A DNA stretch of 64,000 bases from positions 310,001-374,000 of the forward strand of contig JALJCO010013358.1 of assembly GCA_023101725.1 (NCBI GenBank), written 5' to 3'. The notes below the pieces were generated by a model. It had not been told where the DNA came from, ran no database searches, and saw only the letters and a list, made by a program, of their open reading frames with translations. Each line of letters starts with the position of its first letter. The stretch's first letter is position 1. Source of the DNA: Atherinomorus stipes (taxonomy: Eukaryota; Chordata; Actinopteri; Atheriniformes; Atherinidae). Made by a program: the position numbers and the translations under genes. Shown here in pieces: positions 37,755 to 50,245 of the stretch.

Positions 37755-39246
37755 CAGAGATGCTCAAAGATATTAGCAATAAAATGTAATATCAGACAAT
37801 AATGCTGTCATTTTAACAAAATCTCATGAGTTCTCGTTCCGTTGCAAAATCTCACGGGATCTTGTTCCAGTAGCACCATTCCAGCATGTACAAAAGTCCC
37901 TGTTATCCTGGAAGAACTTCATATCCCAGCATTCCTTTCAGAGTCATGTGACTACAGTGCAGCTGCTGCTGCTACAGACCGACTTGCTCTGAAGCTGCTT
38001 ATAATATGTCCGGTTTTAAGTTGTTGGTTAAGTTACCAAGTTGTCAGAAACATTAGAATTAGCCACATGTTGGCTAATACCTGCTAGTATCTGATATCTG
38101 GCAGCCAGATGTCCAAAATGAACTCCCTCTGGCTGAGTTAAGGAGATGTTTGGATCTTTTTTCTTGGAGCAGAACACAGTTGTATTTCTCAAAACATGAG
38201 AGATACAGCCTCACTGTTTTCTGCATTTATAGATGGATTTCCGAACAAAGTCAGAGGTAAGATATGCGCGCAACCAGGGAGCAAGAAAACACAGGAAAAG
38301 CACAATTGAACTATGGGAAGACCTGTGTTTTACATAAAAGACTTGACTTTTAATACAGATGAGGACATGATGTGAGGTGAAAATGTCAGGGAAATATAAT
38401 GTTTGAGTCCTGTTATTTGTTTATTTTACAAAAATCCAAACCTTTATGCAAGTAAACGATTAAAAATGGTGATAAATAGGACAGTAGGAGTGACTGGTCT
38501 TCAGATAGTCCTCCTGGATAACTTGTGCAGGTTCAGACTGCATTTATATAGTCTTTAACCACGGTGGAATAAATTATTCCCGTGTTCTAGTCGGGAGACT
38601 GGTACTGTAACTCTACCAGTATCACCGTGACCAGTCATTGATCTGGACTGGCTGAGTTCATGGCCCACGGCTGTATCATAACACTGTAATATCCTAGCTG
38701 TGTGTGACAGCTCAGACACGGAAAATAAAAATAAAAACAGATTTTGGAGCCGTTTACAAACATCCACGTCGCAGAACGACGCATCCCGGAGATTTAATAC
38801 GAAGTACAGGGGTCGTAATGCATTTGACTTTATACCGTTAGCCTTGTTAGCAGTTAGCGACTCTGTCTACTGTCTACCAGGATTTCATCCACAATAAAGC
38901 AGAACGTTACACAAGCAGCGACACTCACCGACTGTAATGCAGGTGAGTTCCTAACAGTTGGAATCACCTCCGTTCCAAACATAGCGTTGATGTCTTGGCC
39001 TCGTATAATCCCAAACGAGTGAAAGTCTGCTCCTGTGTGGAGGTGGTGAAGACGAGACCAGAGCAGAGCCTAAATCTGCTGTGGACAGCAGACTGTTGTG
39101 GCGTTATTTTGGTTTTAAAAAATGTTTGTAAATGGGAAACCCATCTATTGGTAACAGTTGATATCAGATATTGGAAATTAAGAGTTGGAAAATGTCAGAT
39201 AACGGATATTGTTTTTTAAAAAAGAAACCAATATAAGACATCCCTA
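37755..39246. mobile_element. hAT-like element D, longer copy
   Basis: It begins cagagatgctcaaag and ends gacatcccta. From 37840 to 38150 it is nearly the same as 40270-40605: catatcccagcattcctttc, gctgctgctgctacagac, agccacatgttggctaatac and gccagatgtccaaaatgaac. The middle (38240-39090) is not shared and may hold an insertion. No transposase was recognised. Confidence 0.65.
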
Positions 39247-40224
39247 CTTACAAATTATACTATTTTCTACCATTTCTGTCAGTAATAATGGCTCGAGAAT
39301 CTGAACATACTGCATATTGTAGATAATCACTTAGCTGCAGAGTTCCAGCTCAGGTTGGATAACTCAAGCTCAAGCTTTAAGTGAAAGAGATCTGAAAAGT
39401 AAAGATGCTTTCTTAGCATTATGCCTGTTAAACAACCCTATATAATCCCCTCACTTAACTGATATGAGGGTATTGATGCTCACAGCTTCAGTATGCTCAA
39501 AGCTGATCTCATCACATACCTGTGTACATAATGGGATCATTGGTATATGAGGATCTAACGTGGCACCATGATGAAGGACAGCATCCCGAATAACAGTCCT
39601 GTGATGTTTCCCAACACTGTCCCTGCACATTCACTACATAATGGACTGATGCCAGGTGATGCTGCTTCCTCAGTCTTGTTTCATTTAAGCTGAAACCAAT
39701 AAAAATGCAATTATGGGGGACTGTGGCTGGAAGACCCTTTTAAACAGAAATAAATCACACAGCATAAACAGTAACCCCCGAGCGGTTATGTGATTATGGC
39801 AAGGTCTAAAAGACAGTTTTATCTTCTCATTTTTTTCATTGCATGTGGTGAAGTAACAGTCCAGCACATATGCAAAAATCCTCCATCCATTTTTTATTTG
39901 TGTTCTATCAACCTGGGGCTTTACCTTACCCAGTCTGGATTAAGCGGATTTCGTGCATCACTGAGACTAAACTTTTTCCTAAACTTTAGAGGCCTGTTTT
40001 TAAGCAGTTTTTACAATTTCATCCAATATTTCAAACTGAACCAAATAACAGTAACATAAAAAGCTGTCTGAACTCTGAAGTTGTTAAACATGATATTTAA
40101 CATTACTTTTGTATTTTCTCAAAAAAAAAAAAAACAGGCATAAATTATTTTCTTCTCTACTTTCCCTGGGAAAAGGAGCATTTTGTCCAGGTTAGTGCAT
40201 ACTGTGGATATGATATGCCTTGAT
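39247..40224. other. Intronic sequence, no gene seen
   Basis: DNA between the two element D copies. No feature assigned. Confidence 0.4.
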
Positions 40225-41315
40225 TAGGGATTATCGATATTATCGGCCGATATCAGCATTAAAATGTGATAACAAAATCTCGCCAGATCTTGTTCTGTTA
40301 TGAAATCTCACTGGATCTTGTTCCATTATAACCAGTCCAGCATTTAGAAAAGTCCTTATTAGTGGATTTTATTAACTTCATATCCCAGCATTCCTTTCAG
40401 AGTCGTGTGACTACGATGCAGCTGCTGCTGCTACAGACTGACTTGCTTTGAAGCTGCTTATAATATGTCTGGTTTTAAGTTGTTGGTTAAGTTACCAAGT
40501 TGTCAGAAACATTAGAATTAGCCACATGTTGGCTAATACCTGCTAGTATCTGATATCTGGCAGCCAGATGTCCAAAATGAACTCCTCTGGCTGAGTTAAG
40601 GATATTTGGAATCTTTGCTCTCAGACAATATAATTGTATCTTATAGAATATGAGAGATACAACCTCATGGTTGTCTGCACATATTGGTATTGTTACCAAA
40701 TATCGGAAATATCTGATTTTAATTTTCGTGTCAAACAATCTCCAAACTCATTTAATTGATTTGAAACCATTTTTTTCCATTTTTCTTGGCACAATTCCTG
40801 AACGTTTTTCTGAAGTCAAAGTTCATTGCAGTGACTTCCACCCACGCAACCATTAGCAAAAATGTTAGATTTGGAATGTTCTAGCATTGCACTAAAGCTC
40901 AACAAAGTTTATTTTGAGAATTTTTTTCAATATAAATTTGTGTTTGTTTCATTTTTCAAATATACAGAAATATCAGGACAGCTGGGTATATCATCTATTT
41001 TGAATATATTTAAGTTTTTTCTATGTATTTCACATTAATTTAACTTTCAGAGTATATTTATTTAATTTATTTAATGTTTTATACATTGCAAAAGAACTGC
41101 AAGGTACATATTTTTAGCCTTTATTTATTTTCAATGCTAGAAACCTTCAAAAGAAATGCTAAATTGATGCATCATGTAACGAGAAAATAATCATTTGAAT
41201 AATTGTGATTTCGATATTGGCCAAAATAATCGTGATCATGATTTTTTTCCATAATCAAGCAGCCCTACCGGAAATTAAGAGTTGGACAATATCGGATATC
41301 GGTAAAACATCCCTA
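40225..41315. mobile_element. hAT-like element D, shorter copy
   Basis: This 1091-bp copy begins tagggattatcgatattatc and ends ggtaaaacatcccta, inverted ends of hAT style. Flanking 8-mers gccttgat and gtcttcaa agree at only five positions. It shares its first third with 37755-39246 and the phrase gagatacaacctc with 935-2841. It is non-coding and the rest is AT-rich. Confidence 0.7.
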
Positions 41316-41827
41316 GTCTTCAAGCTTTTATAGAAGATCCCAGCACATTTCTCTGTAACGCCTTGTAAGGAATGTGGAAGATCTTAAAAAATTTTAAAAA
41401 TTTAAAGCCATACCACAAAAATTCTATAACTTTAACCAAGTTGTTTTGTGCCTAAACCTAACCATATATGGAGTGAAAAGCAAGAAATAGCCCAGTCTCA
41501 CCAGATACTTCAGTGTGATAGCATGCAGTAATTTCACAATCCAGACTTCAAAAGACTTCAGACCTTTAGACCATCGTTTGGGACTGTAGAGCCAAATAAT
41601 GCCACAGATGAATATACAACTTTTCTGGTCTGATATTTTCCTTATCATAACCAAGAATTTTTTTTATATCTTTGTTGATTAATTTAAACCTAACCAGTAA
41701 AAATTAGACACTGGGATTTTTTTTTAACCATTACTGCAGTTTTCTTTGTACCAATATAGACATTTTAGAGTTGTCCTTTAAGTTTCTTCCAAAATAAAAT
41801 CTTGGAATGAACAAGTACACCTTGTAC
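41316..41827. other. Intronic sequence, no gene seen
   Basis: Nothing assigned. Confidence 0.4.
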
Positions 41828-42440
41828 TTAAAGGCCTCCTTCCACTGAAAACCCGTTTAACTTGCTCCTTCTGAAATACGGAGGGTTTCCCCTTGTTTAC
41901 TTACACATGCTGACTTGCTAGCGTTGCGTTGCCCCCAGTCGGCTGTGCTTTCTCTTTAGAGAAACAATACGAAGAAAAGAGCGAATCGGGAACAGTCTCG
42001 CACTCCTACGTCACATTTCAAATAGCGTATCCCACGTGGGGTTTCTATCTGTCCATTGGAAGGCAGGTAATCCTCCACTACACACTAGAAGTAAAGACGG
42101 CACGACTGTAGCTTTGGAGTTGAGAAGCTAATTAGCTAACTGTTTGTTAGCATGGCGGAACAAACTTGTTTGTCGGCTCTATTTCCTGTCTGTAACAAAA
42201 TAAGAGCGGAGGGCGGAGCTTCCTTCATACACTGATGGGAGGCAGCCAATCAGACGGAAATTCATGAGAAGGACCCGGAAAAGCCTGCCGTTGGACCACA
42301 AGCCTCTCTTCTAGTATACAAATACAGCTGGATACTAAGCAACCAGAGGGTTTTTTTAAACAGAAACGATGCAGAATGCATTCAATAATAATGGAGAACA
42401 CAGAAATATTAATGAAATGACCATGGAAGTACAACTTTAA
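41828..42440. mobile_element. TTAA-type element, third family
   Basis: The left end is ttaaaggcctccttccactg and the right end, complemented, is ttaaagttgtacttccatgg; TTAA lies at both limits. The inverted match is short and imperfect. Length 613 bp, non-coding. I recognise the left end as a common teleost non-autonomous element. Confidence 0.6.
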
Positions 42441-43139
42441 ACAAACAATGCTTTCATATGGACATGTTGATATTTAAACTATTTCCTCCCGAACAGGTCC
42501 TGTTTTAGCTGAATGTGAAAAACACATAATGACTTCGGGTGGTTACAGTTGTAGATTTTGCGTGACAGCAGCACAGAATCCAGTTTGTGTGGGTGATGGA
42601 GAAAGAAATCTGTGAAGGATTTCTGAACGTGCGTAAAGTAACTCAGCTAAGATTTTTAAAAAATTACAAACTTAGATTTTTTTTTTTTTTTTTTTAAGTT
42701 TGTTTGATTTTGGGCTTTTTTTTATCATAAGTGTTTATTTGTTTATTAGTCCCAATGTGTCAACTTCAGAAAGCACGTTTTAGCATTCAGACTGTTGGAC
42801 CTCACAGTTTGTTGCATGTAGCCTACAAATGTGTGTGTAGCTGTGTGACAGGCAGCATGAACACATTTGTCATACAATGACTGCGGCTGATTTATGAGCC
42901 TCACACCGAGGTCCCTCATTAGGAGCTGACAGTGATTGAGGTGTGTGTCCTGGTGCATCAGGTGCAGAGGGACAAATGCAGTTCAATGCAAAGACCTTTA
43001 TCACTCTCCCTCTTCAATCAAAAGCTCACAAATTATCTGAATTTACACTTCCTCTGGCCAGATTTCTTCTCTCACATAATGTGACTTGAATAATTTAAGG
43101 GTGTTTTTTTCATACTGCCTCTGCTTGATGGTAGATATT
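42441..43139. other. Intronic sequence, no gene seen
   Basis: Includes a poly(T) tract at 42678-42698. No gene. Confidence 0.4.
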
Positions 43140-43519
43140 TAGTTTAGTTTAGATATTTTTTGTTCAACCAGGGAATGGGAAAACTAGATGTATTCTGGAC
43201 CACACTTCACACCCTTTTCTCTTCTTTGGGTAGATCTTATTTGAATTATTATACGGACATCTGGGGAAATACATATAATTTCCATTGTCATGTTTATCTA
43301 TACTGCAAAAAAGGCCAGAAGAATTATCCACAACACCGTTCCAGATCATATAAATTCCCCTTGTTTAACATTTAAAATTTACCGATCTGGTTCATTTTTC
43401 AAATTATGTAAAAGTCACTCCCAGAAAACATCCTGGAACTGTTTTCTGAAAGAGAATGGGGTTATAATTTCATACATATTTGTGTGTCCGTACAATGTTT
43501 TTGTGTCTACAGGTAAGAG
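43140..43519 (+). pseudogene. LINE polyprotein fragment
   Basis: The + strand encodes TLHTLFSSLGRSYLNYYTDI followed by WGNTYN and, in a shifted frame, AKKARRIIHN. The pattern ..LF.SLi.PYLNYc.eiWGNTY...QKraiRII is characteristic of the region after the reverse transcriptase in several fish LINE clades. Frameshifts show it is dead. It is cut at 43520 by a hAT element. A C-terminal LINE fragment lies at about 45920-46060. Confidence 0.65.
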
Positions 43520-44243
43520 TAGGGATGTGTACCGAATTCGGTACTTTTATTGGTAGCCTACATACCGAACTCCGTTGGTACTACCAGGTACCGATTCACG
43601 TTAAATCAAACGGTACCATGTTTCGGTACCGAAATGCATCCTTTTTAATGTGAGGTAATGGAAGAGTTTGTAATTTCTGTGCCGCACGTGAACGTTGCAT
43701 CGCAGCATGACATCAGCAGCAGCGGCCGCGTGTTCAGACAGAACCAGCAGCTAATTAAAGCTTTCCTGGCTTCACTTCTATAAAACATCAAGTTTGCAGC
43801 AATATTTGTGATACAAGCGGCGGGAACACGTCTGATCTGAGGAAGCAGCAGATTAAACAATATTCTTCTCAAAACTCCATTCCCGATGCTTCGTCTGCAG
43901 CCCGCAGAAAGAAGAGGGAGAAGTCAGACCGCGCCTCAGCGGCTGAACAGATGTAATCGGGGTCAGATAATTACCAGCGGGGTTCTAAAACTGCCGTTCA
44001 AGAACTTAATACGATGTAAATATTTACTGAGTTTATCATCAACCAAGACAGTAAACCAGTTCTGGGGCGACGCGAATGCAGGTCACATCAAAATTCTATG
44101 TTGAGAATGAGAAATAAATCTGTTATTGCCATATAAACACACATAAAAGTACCGAAAACTGGTACCGTTTGGTACCGGTACCGATTTGCAGGTACCGAAA
44201 GTTGGTACCATATCAATTCAAATGTGAAAGGTACCCATCCCTG
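43520..44243. mobile_element. hAT-like element rich in GGTACC
   Basis: The 724-bp element begins tagggatgtgtaccgaattc and ends gtacccatccctg. It is flanked by ggtaagag (43512-43519) and ggtcagag (44244-44251), an 8-bp duplication with one mismatch. Subterminal ggtaccga and its complement occur many times at both ends, as expected for transposase-binding repeats. There is no intact coding frame. Confidence 0.82.
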
Positions 44244-44412
44244 GGTCAGAGGGTTGGTTTTGTAAGAGGAAGGACTTTGGGGCAGAGGAAGGACTTTGAT
44301 GTGTCATTTACTACTTTTATATGTCTGTATGCATGTGATGTGTATGGATATGCATATATGCACATGTATGTGTTTGATTTTTGTTAGTTTATATCAATAA
44401 GATTTATTTATA

Positions 44413-44413
<1 letters not shown>

Positions 44414-44468
<55 letters not shown>

Positions 44469-44638
44469 AGATATAGATATAGATATACATGTATATATTT
44501 CTATCTATATATATAGATATAGATATATATGTGTGTGTGTGGGTGTGTGTGCTTGTGTGATATCTTGATTATACAGTACATATTACTCATTACACTATAT
44601 TTTTTATATATATACACACACACAGTGGAGTATTTCTT

Positions 44639-44688
<50 letters not shown>

Positions 44689-44733
44689 GTGGAGTATTTC
44701 TTTTTTTTTTTTCGGGGGGGGGGGGGGGGGGGT
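44414..44733. repeat. Compound (TA)n/(GT)n/(CA)n and poly(G)
   Basis: This is a mosaic of TA, GT and CA dinucleotide runs with the unit cacagtggagtatttcttt repeated at about 44620 and 44683. It ends in 19 G residues (44714-44732). Confidence 0.93.
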
Positions 44734-45119
44734 TGTTTTGTTTTGTTTTCCTTTCCTTCCTTTACTGTTTTTTTACATTTGTTCATTTGTTTGTGTCTTA
44801 ACATATTACAAATAAAACATTCATTCATTTAAAGCATCTCAAGAGATGCTTCTGAATTATACAACCATTTGCTTCTAACTTGTTTTGATGTACACCAATC
44901 TTTTTCCCGGCTCTAATTTACTGCAATTCACTAATTTGGTTTCCAGCCTTTTGTAGATCATAAAGCTCGAACATGACTTTACATATATTTATAGTATACC
45001 GGCAAGTGAGGGTGAATCTTCAAAATGACAGTAAGGTATTCCGCCATTATGATATTCTAAAGATTCACATAATTATAAGATGTTTTAGCAAAGTAAAAAT
45101 CTTAGGTATGGTGGGAGTA

Positions 45120-45121
<2 letters not shown>

Positions 45122-45163
<42 letters not shown>
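45122..45163. repeat. (TA)n microsatellite
   Basis: About 21 TA units. Confidence 0.95.
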
Positions 45164-45167
<4 letters not shown>

Positions 45168-45385
45168 TATAAACCCCAAGGTTACAATAAAATATTAGCA
45201 GAACTGAAAGAATTCAGACTTTTATATAAAGAGCTTAAGTTAGAGTAAGAAAGTATCATTACCACAGAGAAGACTTATGAGGCATAGAAAACCTTCAACA
45301 CAGAAGCTTGTGTTTGCCTGTAGTGTTTTCTAGACATTCAATAAAAGGCTGAAAGTCAAATGGTTCCTTTAGAAAATCTATTGAT

Positions 45386-45408
45386 CCCCCCCCCCCCCCC
45401 CCCCCCCC
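45386..45408. repeat. Poly(C) tract
   Basis: A run of 23 C residues. Confidence 0.92.
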
Positions 45409-45919
45409 TCACCTGGCTGCCTCTGTGTTTTTTCCCAGTATGGACTTTTAACATTGGTAAGCATTTTCCTTGATTCTAAGGCTGTCACTTTCAGCTCACC
45501 TAAATATAAGATGACAGGATTAATTCAATTTTTTATTGATTTCTAATCAAGAGGAATAATGAGGAATGTTTGCCTTGTGTTGATCCATGGAAAAGGCAAC
45601 AGGAGAAGTACGTAGGAATGTTCCCATGTTTGTATGCTACATTTGTTTCACTGTACAACACACAAGCTTTGGGAATGTGAAGAAATTTAAAGATTTCCTA
45701 ATTACTCTTTTAAAATTACAGAATTATTATGCGTGTCATGAATATTTGTGCAGACAACACAAATTTTATTTAAGGTGAAAAGCAATTTATTACCTCTAAA
45801 AAAAAAAAAACTATTAAACTATTAAAACTGGGAACTATTAAAGAAAAAAATACAATACAAGAAACATTTTGGAATTCAAAATTATTAGGACACAAACAAG
45901 AAGAAAGGGTTTTTGTATT

Positions 45920-46510
45920 TCTGTACAGGTATGTGGAACAAAACTGTGGAATAGTCTGAATACAGAGCTAAAAGAATGTCAGAATATTCATTAGTTTAAG
46001 AAACTGTACAAACAATTTATTTTTATGAGGTATAGGAGTGAATAAGGTGGATTGGCAGGTAAGAACAAGTTGGTACTGTTGATGTATGCATGTGAAATAT
46101 CTAAATGTGTATCCGTGGAGAGCTGTTTGTGTAGTCAGTTTGTAAACACATAAAGACACATATGTATAACATAAATGCATACATTTTGTAGCTTTATTTG
46201 GATTTTTTATGCTTATTGGTAAACAATATTTAGGAAGGGGAAGACTTTGAACTATGTATATGATTATTTGTAAAACAACAAAAAAGATGGGATTGAATAA
46301 GTTTTTTTACTTCTTCCCACTCCTCCTTTTTTTTTTACATGAAATTAGACAAATGTATGTTATTTATTATATATTTTTTTTTTTTAAACTTAATTTTTTT
46401 TTATGATTATTATTATCTCTTTATTATTACTTTTGGTGCACTTACTACATTATACTGTCTTTGGTTACCTTGTTTTGGTTATGTCTCTCGCTTGGTCAGA
46501 TACGAAATGA
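45920..46510 (+). pseudogene. LINE C-terminus and 3' region
   Basis: The + strand reads GTKLWNSLNTELKECQNIH, a stop, then FKKLYKQFIFMRYRSE, the usual end of a non-LTR retrotransposon polyprotein. The A/T-rich 3' region that follows includes gggattgaataagttttttt and cttcttcccactcctcc, which fits fish LINE 3' ends. It is a plausible downstream part of the LINE at 43140-43519, separated by insertions and microsatellites. Confidence 0.55.
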
Positions 46511-46515
46511 AACAT

Positions 46516-46952
46516 TAGGGGTGTAACAATACATCGATCAATAGTGATACATCGATATAGATTGATGTATCGATTTTAAATCGTTCCAAAAAACCCAATT
46601 TCGACCAAAAATCGATGTCAAACCCACTTTTATTATGAAAATGGCTTTATTTTGAAGGTCCTGTGACATCATTTTCCCAACAAAATACATCTTTGTAGTT
46701 GTGCTGTGTAAATATTTTTTATTTATTTCTACAGGGAGATTGTACTGCAAAGCTTACAGTTATGTTAAGAAACATTAATCTTATTACTTCTAATACTGTT
46801 TTATATTGTTTTATATCGATCGATGGATTCCAAATCAAATCTAATCTAAATCGTATCTTGACTGAATTTGAGATATCGGCAGACATCAAAGCACCTGTCC
46901 ACTCTATTAATATCATATCATATCGTGATCAAACTGGTGATTTACACCCCTA
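46516..46952. mobile_element. hAT-like MITE, TAGGGGTGTAA termini
   Basis: The left end taggggtgtaacaatacatc and right end gatttacacccct(a) are inverted over about 12 bp. The left arm is rich in atcgat. No clean 8-bp duplication is visible. Length 437 bp, non-coding. It inserted at or near the 3' end of the LINE. Confidence 0.72.
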
Positions 46953-46971
46953 ATGAAAATAAATGAAATAT

Positions 46972-47589
46972 TTAAAGGATGACTTTTTTTTTTCAACCTG
47001 GATCTTATTTCTAGGAGTATATACGTGCATTTACTCACCGGTAAAATTTCTGTATCACTTTGACTCCTTGTGGGAAGATATTATGTTGAGTTGTCCTTCA
47101 GATGTACATCCAGTAAACTGGAGGAGACGGGGCAGCCACGGTATAAGACATTAACTGCAGCAAAAACTTCTTGATTTGATCAATGCTTTAGGTAGAATGA
47201 ACAAACGAGTGCTATCGTCCTGTGAGTTCAGAGTTTCGAAAATTGTGTTTTTGTTGTTGTCTGGGTAGCAAGCGACTCTTCTCAGCTGCACTATGGAAGC
47301 GTGCATGGTGAACGCACAGCCCCAAAAAGTGTAGAACACCCTGATGACTAACGGAAAGTAATTGGCACGGGACAATAGTAGTCGTTCGTTGTTGATTCTG
47401 TTAAAGTATTGGTGAAAATACAGTGACTGCTCTGTCTCCGCCATTATACTGGATGAACACTGAAGGGTGACTCAACATAATATTTTCCGAAGGAGTCAAA
47501 GTGATGCAGAAATTTTACCGGTGAGTAAATGCACGTTTATACTCTTAGAAATTAGGTCAAGGTTGAATAAAAAGAAAATTATCCTTTAA
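46972..47589. mobile_element. TTAA-type element with ~120-bp inverted ends
   Basis: The left arm (ttaaaggatgac..., aggagtatatacgtgcattt, actcaccggtaaaatttctg) is mirrored by the right arm (cagaaattttaccggtgagt ... aattatcctttaa) over about 120 bp. TTAA is at both limits. Length is 618 bp. A rearranged copy is at 16001-16452 and a piece at 9328. It ends 98 nt before thsd7b exon 3. Confidence 0.85.
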
Positions 47590-47687
47590 GTAGTATTATT
47601 TTGTTAACTGGTTACTGTGTATACAGTAGGCACATGAAGGAGGCAACTTTGATTCCTTCCTTTCATCTTCAACTCTTGTTTATGCAG

Positions 47688-47832
47688 GAATGTGAGCAAG
47701 GATCAGCAAGGAACAGAAGCAGACGGATCCTCCGCCTCCCGGGTCCAGACAACGCAGCCTGTCCAGATCTGGTCCAGTCAGAGCTTTGTGTCCTCAACAG
47801 CACCTGCTTCACCTACCAGTACAGACTCTCAG
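47688..47832 (+). CDS. thsd7b: THSD7B-like gene, internal exon 3
   Basis: This 145-nt exon begins in phase 0 after tatgcag and encodes 48 codons, from ECEQGSARNRSRR to TCFTYQYRLS, plus one base of a split Asp codon. The donor is gtgggc at 47833, a weaker site than those of the other exons. It continues the TSP-1 repeat begun by WGPWSNC in the previous exon. It has four cysteines plus the sequons NRS and NST, so N-glycosylation is possible. It is the least conserved part of the set against my memory of human THSD7B (basic run SRRILR), but the CxLNxxCF ending fits the family. A TTAA-type transposon ends 98 nt upstream and a hAT element starts 62 nt downstream. Confidence 0.9.
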
Positions 47833-47894
47833 GTGGGCCTATCAACACATAGGGGCTAGGCACAAACTCTTAGTTCTTATACGAAAGTACCAAC

Positions 47895-48415
47895 TAGGGA
47901 TGTCGCGATTAATCGCGGTATTAAACACCGCGATTATTTAATCGTGAAGGTCCCTCAACATCGTCCCTTCACATGAAAGATCATGTCTGAACCATGATGG
48001 CAGATCAACACAACTTGTGCGCAGAATGGAAACAAAGTTATTTGATACATCGAGTGGGTCATAAATACAGAGAATAAAGTGGGTTTTCGTGGATTTTGTA
48101 CCTACATGCCCAGAATCTGCTTCTCTTACCAAGATAATACCAAATTCAGATTTTGAATTCTGCTTGAGTAATAACCTAGTTGTTTATGCATTTATGAGTA
48201 ATAACAAACAAAAGAAATTGAGTTAATTTAATCTTTGCATTAAAGCATCAGTTTTAACAAATCTAATTAAAATTTAAAGACCCATGAGTGTTCATGTGAT
48301 TTAACACATTTATTGTGTTTGGAAATTAAGATATAATCATCATGATAATTGTAAAATCGTCATTATATCTTTGACAATAATCATACCAAGAAAACTTGTA
48401 ATCATGACATCCCTT
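47895..48415. mobile_element. hAT-like MITE with perfect 8-bp TSD
   Basis: It begins tagggatgtcgcgattaatc and ends taatcatgacatccctt. Both sides carry gtaccaac (47887-47894 and 48416-48423), a perfect 8-bp duplication. Length is 521 bp, with no coding capacity. It lies 62 nt after the donor-side end of thsd7b exon 3. Confidence 0.88.
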
Positions 48416-48423
48416 GTACCAAC

Positions 48424-49639
48424 CCTCATCTGGATGCTAAATCTGCTTTGAAAAGTGACTTGAAGTCTGCTACTCCTTCCTACTTCCCATGCTGACTCCA
48501 TGAACTATGACTCCATTATGTTTTCTGTCAGCACTACACAACCATCCTGACCAGAAGACCCCTCAGATTTTAAGGGAGAGCAAATCAATATTGTCTCACA
48601 TTATAGTCTGGACTCTGACTAAAATGATCCTAATTAAATAAATGAAAAAAGACAAGCATGGCATTGCTTAAATACATAAAGAGGCCATATTATGCTAAAT
48701 CCATTTTGTCATGGTTTTTGAATACAATTATGTGTCCCCAGTGCATCCAGAGAATGTATGAGAAAGGACTATCCCCTCATTTCCTTCCTTTCTTCATAAA
48801 TCAGAGTGTGTCTCTAAATGAATTGTTTAGGTTTGCAGCCCGTTGTGACGCCTAAAAGGGATAAACACTGCATGGCTTCACACTGTCCACCCTCTGGCAT
48901 CCCAAACAAGTCGCTGGTCCGTTTTATTATCGCTAAGATCACCAAAAAATGCGTCAACCACAAGCAAACGCTGTCCTCATTCCTGCACCGATGAGGTCAT
49001 TAATCAGCAAGTTTGAGTCCTTTTCTTTTTACCTGTGAAGTTTCTTGCAAATATTGATAGACTGAATCTTTATTTTCTCTGGAGGTGAGGCATTTTTTGT
49101 CTTGTAGTGTATTTAAGGCTTTTGCAAAGACTTTCTCCTTCGAGTTTTGTCCTTGCACACAGGTCAGAACAGCAACTGAAATCAAAATGGCACTATTAAT
49201 CTGGGTTTCTGTTAGTTCTCAGCTAACAATGCCCAGGACTGAGTGAAAGTTAAAAGAAAGAAATATAACAAAGCGAGAGAAAGAGGCAGATGGAAAATAA
49301 GGAACAACTCACAAGCAGTTGCAGATTTTGTGTGCGTGTACAAATCATGTATCTTGATCTGAGCAGTTCTTTTAGTGCTTAAATAGACTGGATTCACACA
49401 GTTTTAAGGCAAAATTGTACAAGATAGCAATGTGATATTAAAGTAGCTGCTACATCCAAAAGCCCAGTAGGCGTATATATATATATATATTTTTTTTTTT
49501 CTTATTTTAAAAATGCATCTCTGTTTCTATTGTCAGACTTGGCTTTGCTTTGTATGTCAATCTTTTATCATGTCTTCTGTTTAATACCTCAGGAAATAAA
49601 AAAAATAGATAAATAAATAAAATTCATAATTATAAATTG
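48424..49639. other. Intron with a possible MITE end
   Basis: There is no gene. The segment aaagaggccatattatgcta at about 48677 is the start of a common teleost MITE family, but its other end is not seen. Confidence 0.4.
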
Positions 49640-50245
49640 CACACTGTAAAAAAATCTAGTATAATTTACAGTGAAAAACTGGCAGCTGTGGTTGCCATTT
49701 TTTCACTGTAAAATCTACAGCGAGAATGTAGAGGATATAACGGCATGCGATTTTGGCGTTACATTAAATTTTGTAGTACAAAACTGTTATTTATTTATGG
49801 TATTTTGTGGCTAATAACAGGTAAAACAGTACAAAAAATAATTTTGTTTTTACAAATAAATATTCGTAAAATTTACATTGAAAAACTGACAGCTTATGAC
49901 ACTATAAATGATGATGGCAATGTATGAATTATTATGATATGCCGTTTTGGTAACTGTAACTTTAGCTGTACACAACTGTTGTTTATTCATGGTAGTTTAC
50001 TTTAAAAATAACAGTTAAATACTGAAAACTGGCAGCTGTACTTGACACATTTTTACTGTAATTTCTACGGTGAAAAACTGGCAGTCGCAGTAACCAGTTT
50101 TACACCGTAAAAATTACAGTGAAAACCTGGCAGTTGTGGTTGCCAGTTTTTTACTGTAAAAATAAGTCACAATGTCAAAGACATAATGGCATCTTGATTA
50201 AGCAACTGTCATTTTTATGGTGCACTGTTATTTCATAGTGTCATT
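49640..50245. repeat. Palindromic CTGGCAG repeat cluster
   Basis: Four to five diverged units of the type ttacagtgaaaaactggcag / ttgccagttttttactgtaa occur in both orientations. They form a dispersed element able to fold back. Related units occur at 29400-29480. Confidence 0.65.

Noticed and set aside
44414..44733. Regular repeats considered as CRISPR or satellite array
   Set aside because: Dinucleotide microsatellite mosaic with one duplicated unit; no repeat-spacer structure.
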